Of a stretch of DNA of 64,000 bases, positions 1 to 9,866 are shown piece by piece (position 1 is the stretch's first letter; each line of letters opens with the position of its first letter). The stretch spans positions 21,357-85,356 of the forward strand of contig NZ_JAGSHT010000025.1 of the NCBI RefSeq assembly GCF_019947135.1, given 5' to 3'. The notes below the pieces were generated by a model. The model was not told the origin of the DNA. It was given only the letters and a program-made list of their open reading frames with translations, and made no database searches. Both the position numbers and the translations under genes were made by a program. Source of the stretch: Occultella gossypii (GTDB lineage: Bacteria > Actinomycetota > Actinomycetes > Actinomycetales > Beutenbergiaceae).

Positions 1-665
1 ACGAGGGTCACCAGGAGGGTCGCCGCCACCACGGTCGCGCTCGCCGTGACGGCCCGGCGCCGCAACGTACCGGCCTCACGTCGTCTCGACCGGGGCGTCG
101 GTTCGTGGGCTCGCGCCTGGACGGCGAGCAGCATCAGGAAGCTCAGGCCGGCCACGACGAACACCCATGTGTGCACCCGCGCACCGATCACCACCGGAAC
201 CGTCCACAGCCCCAGAAGTGGCAGCGCGGCCCATGCCGGCGCGCCGGCTCCGACCCCCAGAAGCTCCGCGAACAGGTAGACGACCACCATCCCGGTGACC
301 ACGAGCAGTCCGACTCCGACGTTGCCGGAGATCGGCGGTGTGGACTCGCGGGCAGCCACGAGACCGGAGTCGACGAGGGCGCGCAACTCGTGGATGGACG
401 CCCTCGTGGGCAGGATCCCGAGCAGCGCCGAGCCGGGCGCGAAGATCGCGGCCACCGTGAAGGCGGCCACCACGAGGCCGATCAGCGTCGGCAGCAGGTC
501 CGAGCGCAGGAATCGGCGTGCGAGCAGGACCGCCCCCGCGACGACGAGGAGGGCGAGGACACCCTTGCGCAGCCACACGTCCTGATCGACGAGCCGCGCC
601 AGCGCGAACGTCGATGCCAACGTGGCGACCAGGACCGCCCCGGTTGCCGGCAGGCGGCGGCCCAT
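1..665 (-). CDS. TgpA-like transglutaminase membrane protein, N-terminal part (cut by window edge)
   Basis: The reading frame opens with ATG at 665 and runs without a stop to base 1, giving about 221 residues of a longer protein. It starts MGRRLPATGAVLV and is strongly hydrophobic, with about five to six membrane helices (roughly residues 8-25, 35-52, 58-82, 110-132 and 140-175) before a basic stretch. That matches the multi-helix N-terminal region (DUF3488 type) of actinobacterial TgpA-like proteins, whose extracytoplasmic transglutaminase domain would lie beyond the window. The start overlaps the DUF58 stop by one base (TGATG), and the gene order moxR-DUF58-tgpA is typical. The catalytic domain is not visible, so the assignment rests on topology and context. 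Confidence 0.8.
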   Translation of the reverse strand, partial: MGRRLPATGAVLVATLASTFALARLVDQDVWLRKGVLALLVVAGAVLLARRFLRSDLLPTLIGLVVAAFTVAAIFAPGSALLGILPTRASIHELRALVDSGLVAARESTPPISGNVGVGLLVVTGMVVVYLFAELLGVGAGAPAWAALPLLGLWTVPVVIGARVHTWVFVVAGLSFLMLLAVQARAHEPTPRSRRREAGTLRRRAVTASATVVAATLLVTL

Positions 666-1831
666 CAGCGGACACCCACCGTGAGCAGATCGGACCAGGC
701 GTCGGCGGTCGAGGCGTCGGGACCCACCTGTGACACGCTCCAGCCCTCCGACTCCAGCGGCCCCAGGTCCGTGCCCGCGACCGTGGACACCACCAGTGCG
801 AAGCAGCGGCGGCGTCCGGCCAACGGCGCGATCCGGTCGATCAACGCCTCCTCGGGTTCCCGGAGGACCACCATGAGGATCGGGGCACCGCTGCCGCGGG
901 CCCGGCGCATGAGCTCGGCGTGTACGTCGTCCCGGATGTCGGCGGGGATGGCCTCGGCCCGGGCGAGCAGGTCCAGCGCCTCGGTCTGCGACGGGCCGAC
1001 CAGTGGTTCGTCGCTCGCGCCACCGCGGGTGGTGTGGTGCGTGGCGAGCCGGACCCGGTACCGGTGCCGGATCAGCGAGACCGCCAGGGACGCCGTGGCG
1101 CTGACTGCCCACTCCGTCCCGTTCTCGGGGGAATGGTCCTCCGATGCGCCCAGATCGAGGAGGACGTCCACGCCGTGCGTCGTCGACGGCTCGTCCTGGC
1201 GGACCATCAGGGCGCCCAGGCGCGCGGAGCTGCGCCAGTGCACCCGATGCAGATCGTCGCCGCGCTGATACTCGCGCAGCGTCAGGTCCTCGAGATTGCG
1301 CTGCGGGCTGCCCTGGGGCCGGGACACAGCCGCGTCCAGCGTCACCGCGCGGATCTCCCGGGTCAGATCGGTGTACCGGGGCCAGACGATCACCTCGTCC
1401 GTCGGACCACTGGTGACGCGCCAGCGCACGAGGTTCAGGGGGTCGGAGCGATGCACTGTCGCCGGGCCGAGGGAGAACACGCCCCGACTCGGCGGGGTGA
1501 TCGTGTAGCCGCCCCCGCTGGTCCCGCTCCGGTGCAGGGCGCTCGGCACGCGCTCACGCAGAGTCGTCCACGGCCCGAGCCGGACATCTGTGGTGTGCAG
1601 CCGGACCGTCGCGCTGGAACCCGCCGTCGGGCGCTGTGGGATGACCGTGCGCACCACCGCCGCCGGCTTCGAGGTGGCCCGGGTGACCAGCGACCAGAGC
1701 AGGCTGACCAGCGGCACCGCGACCACCAGACCCGCGATCCGCGCGAGCGTGAGCGACTGCATGGACGCGGCCAGCACGGCCAGGACGGCCCCGCTGATCA
1801 GCAGGCCGATCGCCCGGGCGCTCAGTCGCAC
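665..1831 (-). CDS. DUF58 domain protein
   Basis: A 388-residue protein with two membrane helices near the N-terminus (about residues 8-28 and 30-48). A beta-rich region and the DUF58 core follow, marked by LREYQRGDDLHRVHWR near residue 190 and the preceding Arg/Pro-rich segment. DUF58 proteins resemble von Willebrand A folds and are nearly always encoded beside MoxR ATPases, where they probably act as the chaperone's membrane-bound partner. The gene lies 10 bp after moxR and overlaps the next membrane protein by one base, so the three form one transcription unit. The molecular function is not established for the family. Confidence 0.9.
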   Translation of the reverse strand: MRLSARAIGLLISGAVLAVLAASMQSLTLARIAGLVVAVPLVSLLWSLVTRATSKPAAVVRTVIPQRPTAGSSATVRLHTTDVRLGPWTTLRERVPSALHRSGTSGGGYTITPPSRGVFSLGPATVHRSDPLNLVRWRVTSGPTDEVIVWPRYTDLTREIRAVTLDAAVSRPQGSPQRNLEDLTLREYQRGDDLHRVHWRSSARLGALMVRQDEPSTTHGVDVLLDLGASEDHSPENGTEWAVSATASLAVSLIRHRYRVRLATHHTTRGGASDEPLVGPSQTEALDLLARAEAIPADIRDDVHAELMRRARGSGAPILMVVLREPEEALIDRIAPLAGRRRCFALVVSTVAGTDLGPLESEGWSVSQVGPDASTADAWSDLLTVGVR

Positions 1832-1841
1832 GGCAGGATCC

Positions 1842-2804
<963 letters not shown>

Positions 2805-2810
2805 GGCCCG

Positions 2811-2816
2811 AGCCTA
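2811..2816 (-). promoter_or_regulatory. -10 element of the moxR unit
   Basis: TAGGCT on the minus strand, 6 nt before ATG 2804. Transcription would begin at or next to the start codon. No convincing -35 hexamer is visible. Confidence 0.5.
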
Positions 2817-2945
2817 TTGGGTCACGACCGCCCGCGTTCGATGAAGTGATGGGTGGATCGGCACGATCGATTTCCTCCACTTCGCACCACCGGTTCTGAC
2901 CTGCATGTTTGCACGTGATCTTCACGACTCGGCACGCGATCTGCC

Positions 2946-2973
2946 TTGTGGGTGGAGCAAAGTGGAGTAGCGT
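2946..2973 (+). promoter_or_regulatory. Candidate mraZ (dcw) promoter
   Basis: TTGTGG (2946-2951) and TAGCGT (2968-2973) are separated by 16 bp just upstream of mraZ. Two of the MraZ boxes lie in the spacer, and a third begins within the -10 hexamer. A regulator bound there would block polymerase, which fits MraZ autorepression. This is inferred from hexamer matches only. Confidence 0.45.
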
Positions 2974-2997
2974 GGGGCCATCCGGAGTGAAGTGGGA
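2952..2997 (+). promoter_or_regulatory. MraZ box array upstream of mraZ
   Basis: GTGGAG (2952), GTGGAG (2962) and GTGGGG (2972) repeat at exactly 10-bp spacing. A degenerate CCGGAG sits at 2982 and GTGGGA at 2992, again in register. MraZ proteins are known to bind arrays of short GTGG/TGGG-type repeats spaced about one helical turn apart in the promoter of their own operon. These repeats are therefore the likely operator for autoregulation of the dcw cluster. Confidence 0.75.
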
Positions 2998-3009
2998 AGG
3001 GGGTGGGTG

Positions 3010-3438
3010 ATGTTTCTCGGTACGTACGAGCCTCGGCTGGACGAGAAGGGCCGCCTGATCCTGCCCGCCAAGTTCCGCGACGAGATGGCGCCCGGGGTCT
3101 TCATCACGCGGGGCCAGGACCGCTGTCTGTACGCCTTCCCGCGCGATGAGTTCGAGCGCGTGCACACCGAACTCCGGCAGGCCTCCAGTGCGGACAAGCG
3201 CACCCGCGACTACATGCGGGTGTTCCTCTCCGGGGCGTCCGAGGAGATCCCGGACCGGCAGGGTCGCGTCACGATCCCCGCGAACCTGCGGAAATACGCC
3301 GGCCTCAACCGGGAGCTGGCCGTGATCGGCACCGGCACCCGGATCGAGATCTGGGACGCCGAGGCATGGGCCACCTACCTCGAGGCCTCCGAGCAGGCCT
3401 TCGCCGACATCAGCGAGGAGGTGATCCCGGGTCTCTGA
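3010..3438 (+). CDS. mraZ: Transcriptional regulator MraZ
   Basis: A 142-residue protein beginning [15 protein letters not shown], the conserved MraZ N-terminus. Two SpoVT/AbrB-like half-domains carry the DxxGRxxxP(A/P) core: [13 protein letters not shown] near residue 10 and [13 protein letters not shown] near 82. MraZ forms ring oligomers that bind repeated boxes in the dcw promoter. ATG 3010 is preferred over an in-frame GTG at 2992 because the family starts MFLG and a purine-rich GGGAAGGGGG lies just upstream. It is the first gene of the cluster, with its target boxes immediately upstream. Confidence 0.97.
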   Translation: MFLGTYEPRLDEKGRLILPAKFRDEMAPGVFITRGQDRCLYAFPRDEFERVHTELRQASSADKRTRDYMRVFLSGASEEIPDRQGRVTIPANLRKYAGLNRELAVIGTGTRIEIWDAEAWATYLEASEQAFADISEEVIPGL

Positions 3439-3544
3439 CGCACCACCGCCCCGCGAGGTCTCTCACCGCGACTCTGACGCACTTCCCCGGCGCCAGAGCA
3501 GGCGGGGGGAGTCCTGGTCGGGCGGCGGAGGGCCTCCCGACCAA

Positions 3545-3586
3545 CCACTCGCTCCACGTCCCACCACGCACTCCACTTCCCACCAC
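3545..3586 (+). promoter_or_regulatory. Inverted MraZ-box-like repeats upstream of rsmH
   Basis: CCAC, the complement of the GTGG box core, occurs at 3545, 3554, 3564, 3573 and 3583, so intervals are 9-10 bp. Within this lies a near-perfect 19-bp tandem repeat (3552-3570 and 3571-3589) differing at few positions. The boxes read on the minus strand and sit 31 bp before the rsmH start, in the 178-bp mraZ-rsmH gap. A second MraZ binding array is a reasonable inference but is not demonstrated. Confidence 0.45.
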
Positions 3587-3616
3587 CGAACGGACCGAGC
3601 CCCGCAGGAAGGCCCC

Positions 3617-4606
3617 ATGAGCTCCGAAGACATCGACGGCAGGCACATTCCCGTGCTCGCCGACCGGTGCGTCGAGCTGCTCGGTCCCGCACTTGCCGAA
3701 CCCGGCGCCGTCTATGTGGACGGCACGCTCGGGCTCGGCGGTCACAGCGAGCTGGTGCTGACCCGCTTTCCACACGTGCGGGTCATCGGCATCGACCGGG
3801 ACCCGGCCGCCCTCGCCCTGGCCGGAGCACGGCTTGCCCCGTTCTCCGACCGGTTCACGCCGGTCCACGCGGTCCATGACTCGATCGGCGACGTCGTCGC
3901 CGCCCACACCGAAACCGGTCGGGTGCAGGGGATCCTCCTCGACCTCGGCGTCTCCTCGATGCAGCTCGACGAGCCGGAGCGCGGGTTCGCCTACGCGCAG
4001 GACGCGCCGCTGGACATGCGCATGGACCAGACCACCGGGCGCACCGCGGCCGAACTGCTCGCTTCGGAGTCGGAGCACGAGCTGCGCACGATCCTCTACC
4101 GCTACGGCGACGAGAAGTTCGCCCCCCGGATCGCCCGGGCCATCATCGCCCGGCGCGAGAGCGACCCGGTGACCCGGTCCGGGCAGCTGGTGGACCTCGT
4201 CCGCGACAACATCCCGCAGGCCGCCCGGCGCACCGGCGGGAACCCCGCGAAGCGGACCTTCCAGGCCCTGCGGATCGCCGTGAACGCCGAGCTCGAGGTC
4301 CTCGAGCGTGCGATCCCCGCCGCCGTGGCCACCCTGGCCGTCGGCGGGCGGATCGTCGTCATGTCCTTCCAGTCGCTGGAGGACCGGATCGTCAAGCGGG
4401 CGCTGGCCCGCGGAGCGACCTCCTCCACCCCACCGGGTCTCCCGGTGGAACTGAGTGAGCACGAGCCCTACCTGCGGTTGCTCACCCGCGGTGCCGAGGA
4501 GGCCGACGCGGCCGAACAGGCCCGCAACCCCCGCTCGGCCTCGGTCCGGCTCCGGGCCGCCGAGCGGTTGCGCCCCACCCCCACCCACCTGGAGGCCCAC
4601 TCATGA
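3617..4606 (+). CDS. rsmH: 16S rRNA (cytosine1402-N4)-methyltransferase RsmH
   Basis: A 329-residue SAM-dependent methyltransferase that N4-methylates C1402 in the decoding centre of 16S rRNA. It begins with the RsmH-typical [13 protein letters not shown]. The SAM-binding glycine motif [10 protein letters not shown] is near residue 37, [20 protein letters not shown] near 115, and [18 protein letters not shown] near 210. ATG 3617 follows an AGGAAGG ribosome binding site. The stop overlaps ftsL by ATGA, coupling the two genes. Its place between mraZ and ftsL is standard dcw order. Confidence 0.97.
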   Translation: MSSEDIDGRHIPVLADRCVELLGPALAEPGAVYVDGTLGLGGHSELVLTRFPHVRVIGIDRDPAALALAGARLAPFSDRFTPVHAVHDSIGDVVAAHTETGRVQGILLDLGVSSMQLDEPERGFAYAQDAPLDMRMDQTTGRTAAELLASESEHELRTILYRYGDEKFAPRIARAIIARRESDPVTRSGQLVDLVRDNIPQAARRTGGNPAKRTFQALRIAVNAELEVLERAIPAAVATLAVGGRIVVMSFQSLEDRIVKRALARGATSSTPPGLPVELSEHEPYLRLLTRGAEEADAAEQARNPRSASVRLRAAERLRPTPTHLEAHS

Positions 4607-5010
4607 GCGCCATGCCGGCCCGCGCCCCTCGGACGGCGCGACCGCTCGCCGTCCCGACGTGGCGGCCACGGTTGCGGATCGTTCGCGCGCCTGCACCCGC
4701 CCGGACCGTGCTCCCGTTCATCCTGTTGTGCATGGCCATCCTCGGCGGCGCACTCCTGGGTGCCCTGGCGCTGAACACGGCGATGGCCACGACGGCGTAC
4801 GAGATGCGTGACCAGGAGGTCGCGCTCGCCCGGCTCTCGGAGGAGCAGCAGGTGCTCGCCCAGCAGGTGGACACGCTCGGCTCGCCCGCGGCACTGTCCG
4901 CACGGGCGGCGGCGCTCGGCATGGTGCCGGCGGAGGGCATGAGTTACATCCTGCTCGAGCAGGGCACCGTGCTCGGCGAGGCGGCCGGGCTGATCGGCGA
5001 GGACGGGTGA
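4603..5010 (+). CDS. ftsL: FtsL-like cell division protein
   Basis: A 135-residue bitopic protein with a cytoplasmic Arg/Pro-rich N-terminus, one membrane helix (about residues 36-60) and a coiled-coil-prone segment with regular Leu/Ala spacing. FtsL proteins form a complex with FtsQ/FtsB-type partners and activate FtsW-FtsI during septation. Sequence conservation in this family is poor, so the assignment relies on size, topology and position between rsmH and ftsI. The gene overlaps both neighbours by 4 bases, at 4603-4606 and 5007-5010. Confidence 0.85.
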   Translation: MSAMPARAPRTARPLAVPTWRPRLRIVRAPAPARTVLPFILLCMAILGGALLGALALNTAMATTAYEMRDQEVALARLSEEQQVLAQQVDTLGSPAALSARAAALGMVPAEGMSYILLEQGTVLGEAAGLIGEDG

Positions 5011-6803
5011 GAAGGATGGCGCGAGGACAGAACCCCTTCACAGCGGTCGGGACACCGGAGAAGCGGCAGACGGTCCTGCTCGCCGCCCTCCTGGCGGTGA
5101 TGATGGTCTTCGCCGGCCGCCTCATCTACGTCCAGGCGATCATCGGGCCATCCCTGGCCCAGGCGGCGCTCGATGGGCGTACTCGGACCTACACCTTGAC
5201 AGGCGCTCGGGGTGACATCCTCGATGCCCGGGGAACCGTGCTGGCCACGACGGTTGAGACCTACACGGTCGCGGTGGATCAGCGCCAGATCCCGGACTTC
5301 CGTCTCTACGACGAGGAGGGCGAGGAGGTGGTCAGCTACGGCGCCGCTGCCGCCGCCCAGGTGCTCGCTCCGGTGCTCGGTGTGGACGCCAACGTGCTCG
5401 GAGCGCAACTCGTCGGAGAGGACGGCTACCACGTGTTGGCCCGGGACGTCTCGCCGGAACTGTGGCAGCAGATCGCGGCCCTCGGCGTGAACGGGGTGTA
5501 CTCCGAGGACACGTTCGAAAGGGTCTACCCGAACGGCGCCACGGCCGGCAACATCCTCGGCTGGGTGAACGCAGACGGCGACGGCGCAGCCGGCATCGAG
5601 CAGACCCAGAACTCCGATCTGCTCGGCACCGACGGCCAGCTCCAGGTTGAGATCGGCGCGTCCGGTCAGGTTATCCCGACCGGGCAGCAGACCACCACCC
5701 CGGCGATGCCGGGCTGCGACGTGCAACTGACCATCGACGCGGACATCCAGTGGCACACCCAGCAGGTGATCGATGACGCGGTGGACACCTACGGGGCGAG
5801 TTGGGGCGCGGTCGTCGTGATCGAGCGCAGCACCGGCCGGATCATCGCGCTCGCGGACTCCGACAGCGTGGACCCGAACAATCCTGGGGCCTCCGCGGCA
5901 GAGGACCGTGGTGCCCGTTCGGTGACGAGCCCGTACGAACCGGGTTCGACCGGCAAGGTGCTCACCATTCTGAGCGCGCTCGAGGAGGGCGTGATCACAC
6001 CGACCAGCCCGATCGAGGACCCGTACCGGCTCACCACAGACAACGGTCAGACGTTCCGCGACCACACCGAGCACCCCGATCAGGTGCTCACCCCGGCTGG
6101 TGTGCTCGCCGAGTCCGCGAACACCGGGACGGTCAACATCGGCAGCCTCATGTCGGACGCCACCCGGTATGAGTACATGCAGCGGCTCGGCTGGGCGGAA
6201 GCCACGGGGATCGGGCTGCCCGGGGAATCCGGGGGCATCCTCGCCGCCCCGGACGACTGGGACGGCCGCCAGCGCTTCACCACGATGTTCGGTCAGGGCG
6301 TGGCCGTGACGCTGCTGCAGAACACCGGGGTCTTCGCCACGATCGCGAACGACGGTGTCCACATCACCCCCCGCCTGGTGGACGGCTACGACTGCGACGG
6401 AGAGTTCATCACGAACGAGCCGGCAGAACCCGAGCAGGTGGTCTCGCCGGAGAGCAGCGAGCAGATGATCCGGATGCTCGAAAGCGTCGTCGGCGACGAC
6501 GGCACCGGAGAGCATGCCGCGATCGAGGGGTACCGGATCGCCGGCAAGACCGGGACGGCCCAGGTGGCCGACGAGACCGGGGAGCTCAACGACGTTGCCG
6601 CATCGTTCGTCGGCATCGCCCCGGCCGACGATCCCGACCTGGCCGTCGGCGTGGTCATCTACAACCCGTCCAGCGGGATCTACGGCGGCACCATCGCTGC
6701 CCCGGTGTTCCACGATGTCACCGCGTTCGCCCTGCAGTCTCGCGGCGTCGCGCCCAGCACGGAGCCGGCGGACCCCTACCCGCTGACGCCGGATGCCTCC
6801 TGA
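5007..6803 (+). CDS. ftsI: Septal peptidoglycan transpeptidase FtsI (class B PBP)
   Basis: A 598-residue class B penicillin-binding protein that crosslinks septal peptidoglycan with FtsW. It has one N-terminal membrane anchor (about residues 28-50), a PBP dimerisation domain, then the transpeptidase domain. That domain holds the serine motif in YEPGSTGKV (S-T-G-K near residue 313), SANTGT near 370 and the KTG motif in GKTGTAQ near 513. No PASTA domain is present. GTG 5007 overlaps the ftsL stop; an ATG at 5016 is an alternative. The 3' end carries the candidate internal murE promoter. Confidence 0.96.
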   Translation: MRRMARGQNPFTAVGTPEKRQTVLLAALLAVMMVFAGRLIYVQAIIGPSLAQAALDGRTRTYTLTGARGDILDARGTVLATTVETYTVAVDQRQIPDFRLYDEEGEEVVSYGAAAAAQVLAPVLGVDANVLGAQLVGEDGYHVLARDVSPELWQQIAALGVNGVYSEDTFERVYPNGATAGNILGWVNADGDGAAGIEQTQNSDLLGTDGQLQVEIGASGQVIPTGQQTTTPAMPGCDVQLTIDADIQWHTQQVIDDAVDTYGASWGAVVVIERSTGRIIALADSDSVDPNNPGASAAEDRGARSVTSPYEPGSTGKVLTILSALEEGVITPTSPIEDPYRLTTDNGQTFRDHTEHPDQVLTPAGVLAESANTGTVNIGSLMSDATRYEYMQRLGWAEATGIGLPGESGGILAAPDDWDGRQRFTTMFGQGVAVTLLQNTGVFATIANDGVHITPRLVDGYDCDGEFITNEPAEPEQVVSPESSEQMIRMLESVVGDDGTGEHAAIEGYRIAGKTGTAQVADETGELNDVAASFVGIAPADDPDLAVGVVIYNPSSGIYGGTIAAPVFHDVTAFALQSRGVAPSTEPADPYPLTPDAS

Positions 6804-6808
6804 AACGG

Positions 6809-6814
6809 TAGATT
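6809..6814 (+). promoter_or_regulatory. Candidate internal -10 for murE
   Basis: TAGATT lies 8 nt before ATG 6823, inside the 19-bp ftsI-murE gap and in an unusually AT-rich patch for this cluster. It would give a leaderless murE message in addition to readthrough from upstream. No clear -35 is seen. Confidence 0.35.
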
Positions 6815-6822
6815 TTCCTCCC

Positions 6823-8424
6823 ATGAGCACCACTGGCGAAACGGGGCAGCCGCGCACCGTGGCCGCCCTCGCAGCAGCGTTCGGACTGGCAGTTCTGGAC
6901 GCGCCCGACGCCGGGGCGATCACCCTCTCGGGCGTGAGTCTCGACAATCGGACCATCTCCGACGGAGACCTGTTCGCCGCTCTGCCCGGCGCCAAGGCGC
7001 ACGGTGCTGCGTTCGCCAGGAACGCCGTCGAGGCCGGCGCGGTGGCCATCCTCACCGACGCCGCGGGCGCCGACCTGATCGCCGCCGCCGGCGGCACCTC
7101 TGGCGGCGACCAGACAGGCAACGCTACGTCGGGGGTGCCCGTGCTCGTGGCGAACGACCCGCGCCTGATCCTCGGGGACGTCGCCGCCTGGGTGCACCAC
7201 AACCCGGCCGGATCGGTCCGGACGTTCGCGGTCACCGGCACCAACGGCAAGACCACCACCTCCTACCTGCTCGAGGAGATCCTCGCCGCCCTCGGTGGGC
7301 AGACCGGGCTGATCGGCACCGTGGAGCTCAAGGTCGGCCCGGACCGGACCCCCGCCCGCCTGACCACCCCGGAGGCCCCGCAGCTGCACGGGCTGCTCAC
7401 CGAGATGGTCGCGGCCGACGTCGACGCGGTTGTCATGGAGGTCTCCTCCCACGCCCTCGCCCTGCACCGTGTGGACGGCGTGGTCTTCGACGTCGTCGCG
7501 TTCACCAACCTCACCGAGGACCACCTGGACTTCCACGGCGGCATCGAGCACTACTTCGAGGCCAAGGCCTCCCTGTTCACCCCGCAGCATGCGCGCCGCG
7601 GCGTGGTGCTCGTCGACGACGCCTGGGGCCGTCGGCTGGCCGAGCGGGCGAGCATCGACATCGTCACCGTGGGCACCGGGAAGGCCGGCCAGGACGCCGA
7701 CTGGATGATCGTCATCAACCACGCGGCCGCCGACCACACGGACTTCACGATCACCCACTCCTCGGGCCGCAGCCTCTCGACCACGGTCGGACTGCCCGGC
7801 CGCTTCAACGTCGCCAACGCCGCAGTGGCACTGGTGATGGCGATCGAGTCCGGCACCACGCCGGCCGAGCTGAACCACGCACTGCCGAATGGACTACGCG
7901 CCCGCGTCCCCGGCCGGATGGAACTCGTCGCGAACCGGCCGCGGTGCATCGTCGACTTCGCCCACAACGCGGACGCCCTGCACCTGGCGCTGGCGGCCCT
8001 GCGGCCCTCGACGAAGGGCCGGCTGTTCGTGGTGTTCGGCGCCACCGGCGAGCGGGACCGAGGCAAGCGGGCCGTGATGGGGCGGGTCGCCGTCGAGAAC
8101 GCGGATGTCGTCGTGATCACCGACGACGACCCGCACGACGAGGATCCGGCCGCGATCCGCGCGGAGGTGATGGCCGGGGCGCTCCGGGCGCTCCCCGCGG
8201 CGCAGCGCGCCGGCCGCGGCGTGGACCTGTTCGAGGTCGCGCCACGGCGCACCGCGATACACCGTGCCATCAGATTCGCAGGCCCGGCCGATACCGTGCT
8301 GGTAGCGGGTCGCGGCCACGAGACCCTGCAGGAGATCGCCGGGGTGGAGTACCACCTCGACGACCGGGAGGAGGTGCGCACCGCGATGTCCGAGCGGTCC
8401 CCCCAGCGCACCGAGGAGCCATGA
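6823..8424 (+). CDS. murE: UDP-MurNAc-tripeptide synthetase MurE
   Basis: A 533-residue Mur ligase that adds the diamino acid at position 3 of the stem peptide. The ATP-binding motif [14 protein letters not shown] is near residue 142, SSHALALHRVDG near 208, the carbamylated-lysine region EAKASLFTP near 245, and the C-terminal ligase domain follows. The substrate-selecting segment reads TDDDPHDEDP rather than the DNPR of meso-diaminopimelate enzymes, implying L-Lys or L-Orn (inference). An in-frame ATG at 6793 would overlap ftsI. ATG 6823 is preferred because it clears the ftsI stop and is 8 nt after a TAGATT. The stop overlaps murF by 4 bases. Confidence 0.95.
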   Translation: MSTTGETGQPRTVAALAAAFGLAVLDAPDAGAITLSGVSLDNRTISDGDLFAALPGAKAHGAAFARNAVEAGAVAILTDAAGADLIAAAGGTSGGDQTGNATSGVPVLVANDPRLILGDVAAWVHHNPAGSVRTFAVTGTNGKTTTSYLLEEILAALGGQTGLIGTVELKVGPDRTPARLTTPEAPQLHGLLTEMVAADVDAVVMEVSSHALALHRVDGVVFDVVAFTNLTEDHLDFHGGIEHYFEAKASLFTPQHARRGVVLVDDAWGRRLAERASIDIVTVGTGKAGQDADWMIVINHAAADHTDFTITHSSGRSLSTTVGLPGRFNVANAAVALVMAIESGTTPAELNHALPNGLRARVPGRMELVANRPRCIVDFAHNADALHLALAALRPSTKGRLFVVFGATGERDRGKRAVMGRVAVENADVVVITDDDPHDEDPAAIRAEVMAGALRALPAAQRAGRGVDLFEVAPRRTAIHRAIRFAGPADTVLVAGRGHETLQEIAGVEYHLDDREEVRTAMSERSPQRTEEP

Positions 8425-9866
8425 TCGAACTCACAGTGGCGCAGATCGCCGCCAGCACAGGCGGGCGGGTGATCTGGCCCGAGGGGACCGGTGCGCCCAC
8501 CGGCAGGCAGCCCGAGACGGCCGTCGTCACCACCGTCGTCATCGACTCGAGGGACGCAGCACCCGGGGCGTTGTTCGTCGCGCTGCCCGGCGAGCATGTC
8601 GACGGCCACGACTATGTGGCGGGCGCCCTCGAGCGCGGCGCCGCCACGGCCCTTGTCGCCCGGCCGGTCGCCGGGGTAGCCGGCCCGTTGGTGCTCGTGC
8701 CCGACGTCCAGCACGCCCTCGGGGAGCTGGCCCGGGTGGTCCTCGCCACCCTCCGCGCCGAGCGGGAGGTGATGGTCGTCGCGATCACGGGGTCCGCCGG
8801 CAAGACGAGTACGAAGGACCTGCTCTCCCGGCTCCTCGCGCCCCTCGGGCCGCTGGTCGCGCCGGTCGGCTCGTTCAACAACGAGATCGGGCTGCCGCTG
8901 ACCGTCCTGCGCGCCGACCGCGACACCGTGGCGCTGGTGCTGGAGATGGGCGCCGACGCCCCCGGAAACCTCACCTACCTCACCGGCATCGCACCACCGG
9001 ACATCGCCGTCGTCCTGATGGTCGGCTCGGCCCACCTGGCCGGGTTCGGTGACCGGGACGGCATCGCGGCGGCGAAGTCCGAGCTCGTCCAGGGTCTGCG
9101 CAGCCACGGCGTCGCCGTGCTGAACGCCGACGACCCACGCGTGGCCGCGATGGCGCCGCTGGCGTCGGGGGAGCGGGTCCTGACGTTCGGGTCCACCACC
9201 CCGGGCGCCGACGTCCGCGCCACCGGGATCGGCCTCGACGAAGGGGGACACGCGACGTTCACGCTCAGGACGGCGCGGGGCGCCGCTGACGTGACCCTCG
9301 CCATGGTCGGTGCCCACCACGTCACCAACGCTCTGGCCGCCGCGACCGTGGCACTCGAACTCGGCCGGCCGCTCGCGGAGGTCGCGGCGGTGCTCGCCGA
9401 GACGGGCCCGCTCAGCCCGCACCGGATGCACGTCTCCACCGTCGCGGGTGCCGTGAGCCTCATCGACGATGCGTACAACGCCAACCCGGACTCCATGCGC
9501 GCCGGCCTCGACGCCCTGGTCGCGATGGCGGGCCCTGGCCGGCGCAGCATCGCTGTGCTCGGCGAGATGCTCGAGCTCGGCGACACCGGCCCCGCTGAGC
9601 ACGAGGCGATCGGTCGGTACGCGCATCAGCGTGGCGTCGACCGGCTCGTCGTCATCGGCGACGGAGCCGGCCCGATCGCGGCCGGAGCCATCGCCGCCGG
9701 CGCGACGGCCGCCGTCGTCAGCACGTTCGGGACCGTCGACGAGGCGATCGAGGCGCTGGGTGCCGAGCTGCGCCACGGCGACGTCGTCCTCGTCAAGTCC
9801 TCCAAGGGGGCCGGCCTGGCGCGACTCGCCGACCGCCTCACCGAACTCGCGGAGGTTCAGCCGTGA
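8421..9866 (+). CDS. murF: UDP-MurNAc-tripeptide:D-Ala-D-Ala ligase MurF
   Basis: A 481-residue Mur ligase that attaches D-Ala-D-Ala to complete the UDP-MurNAc pentapeptide. It starts [15 protein letters not shown], typical of MurF. The ATP motif [14 protein letters not shown] lies near residue 126, [13 protein letters not shown] near 152, and [15 protein letters not shown] near 350. ATG 8421 overlaps the murE stop in the ATGA arrangement, so the long open frame reading farther upstream is only overlap with murE. The 3' end overlaps mraY by 4 bases. Confidence 0.97.
   Translation: MIELTVAQIAASTGGRVIWPEGTGAPTGRQPETAVVTTVVIDSRDAAPGALFVALPGEHVDGHDYVAGALERGAATALVARPVAGVAGPLVLVPDVQHALGELARVVLATLRAEREVMVVAITGSAGKTSTKDLLSRLLAPLGPLVAPVGSFNNEIGLPLTVLRADRDTVALVLEMGADAPGNLTYLTGIAPPDIAVVLMVGSAHLAGFGDRDGIAAAKSELVQGLRSHGVAVLNADDPRVAAMAPLASGERVLTFGSTTPGADVRATGIGLDEGGHATFTLRTARGAADVTLAMVGAHHVTNALAAATVALELGRPLAEVAAVLAETGPLSPHRMHVSTVAGAVSLIDDAYNANPDSMRAGLDALVAMAGPGRRSIAVLGEMLELGDTGPAEHEAIGRYAHQRGVDRLVVIGDGAGPIAAGAIAAGATAAVVSTFGTVDEAIEALGAELRHGDVVLVKSSKGAGLARLADRLTELAEVQP

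Noticed and set aside
4944..7259. Very long open frame on the minus strand opposite ftsI and murE
   Set aside because: It lies antisense to two well-conserved genes, and its Arg/Gly/His/Asp-rich translation has no family motif. Long antisense frames are expected at this GC content. The same applies to long frames opposite dnaE1 (29268-32039), murE/murF (7551-9776) and ftsW (12345-13976).
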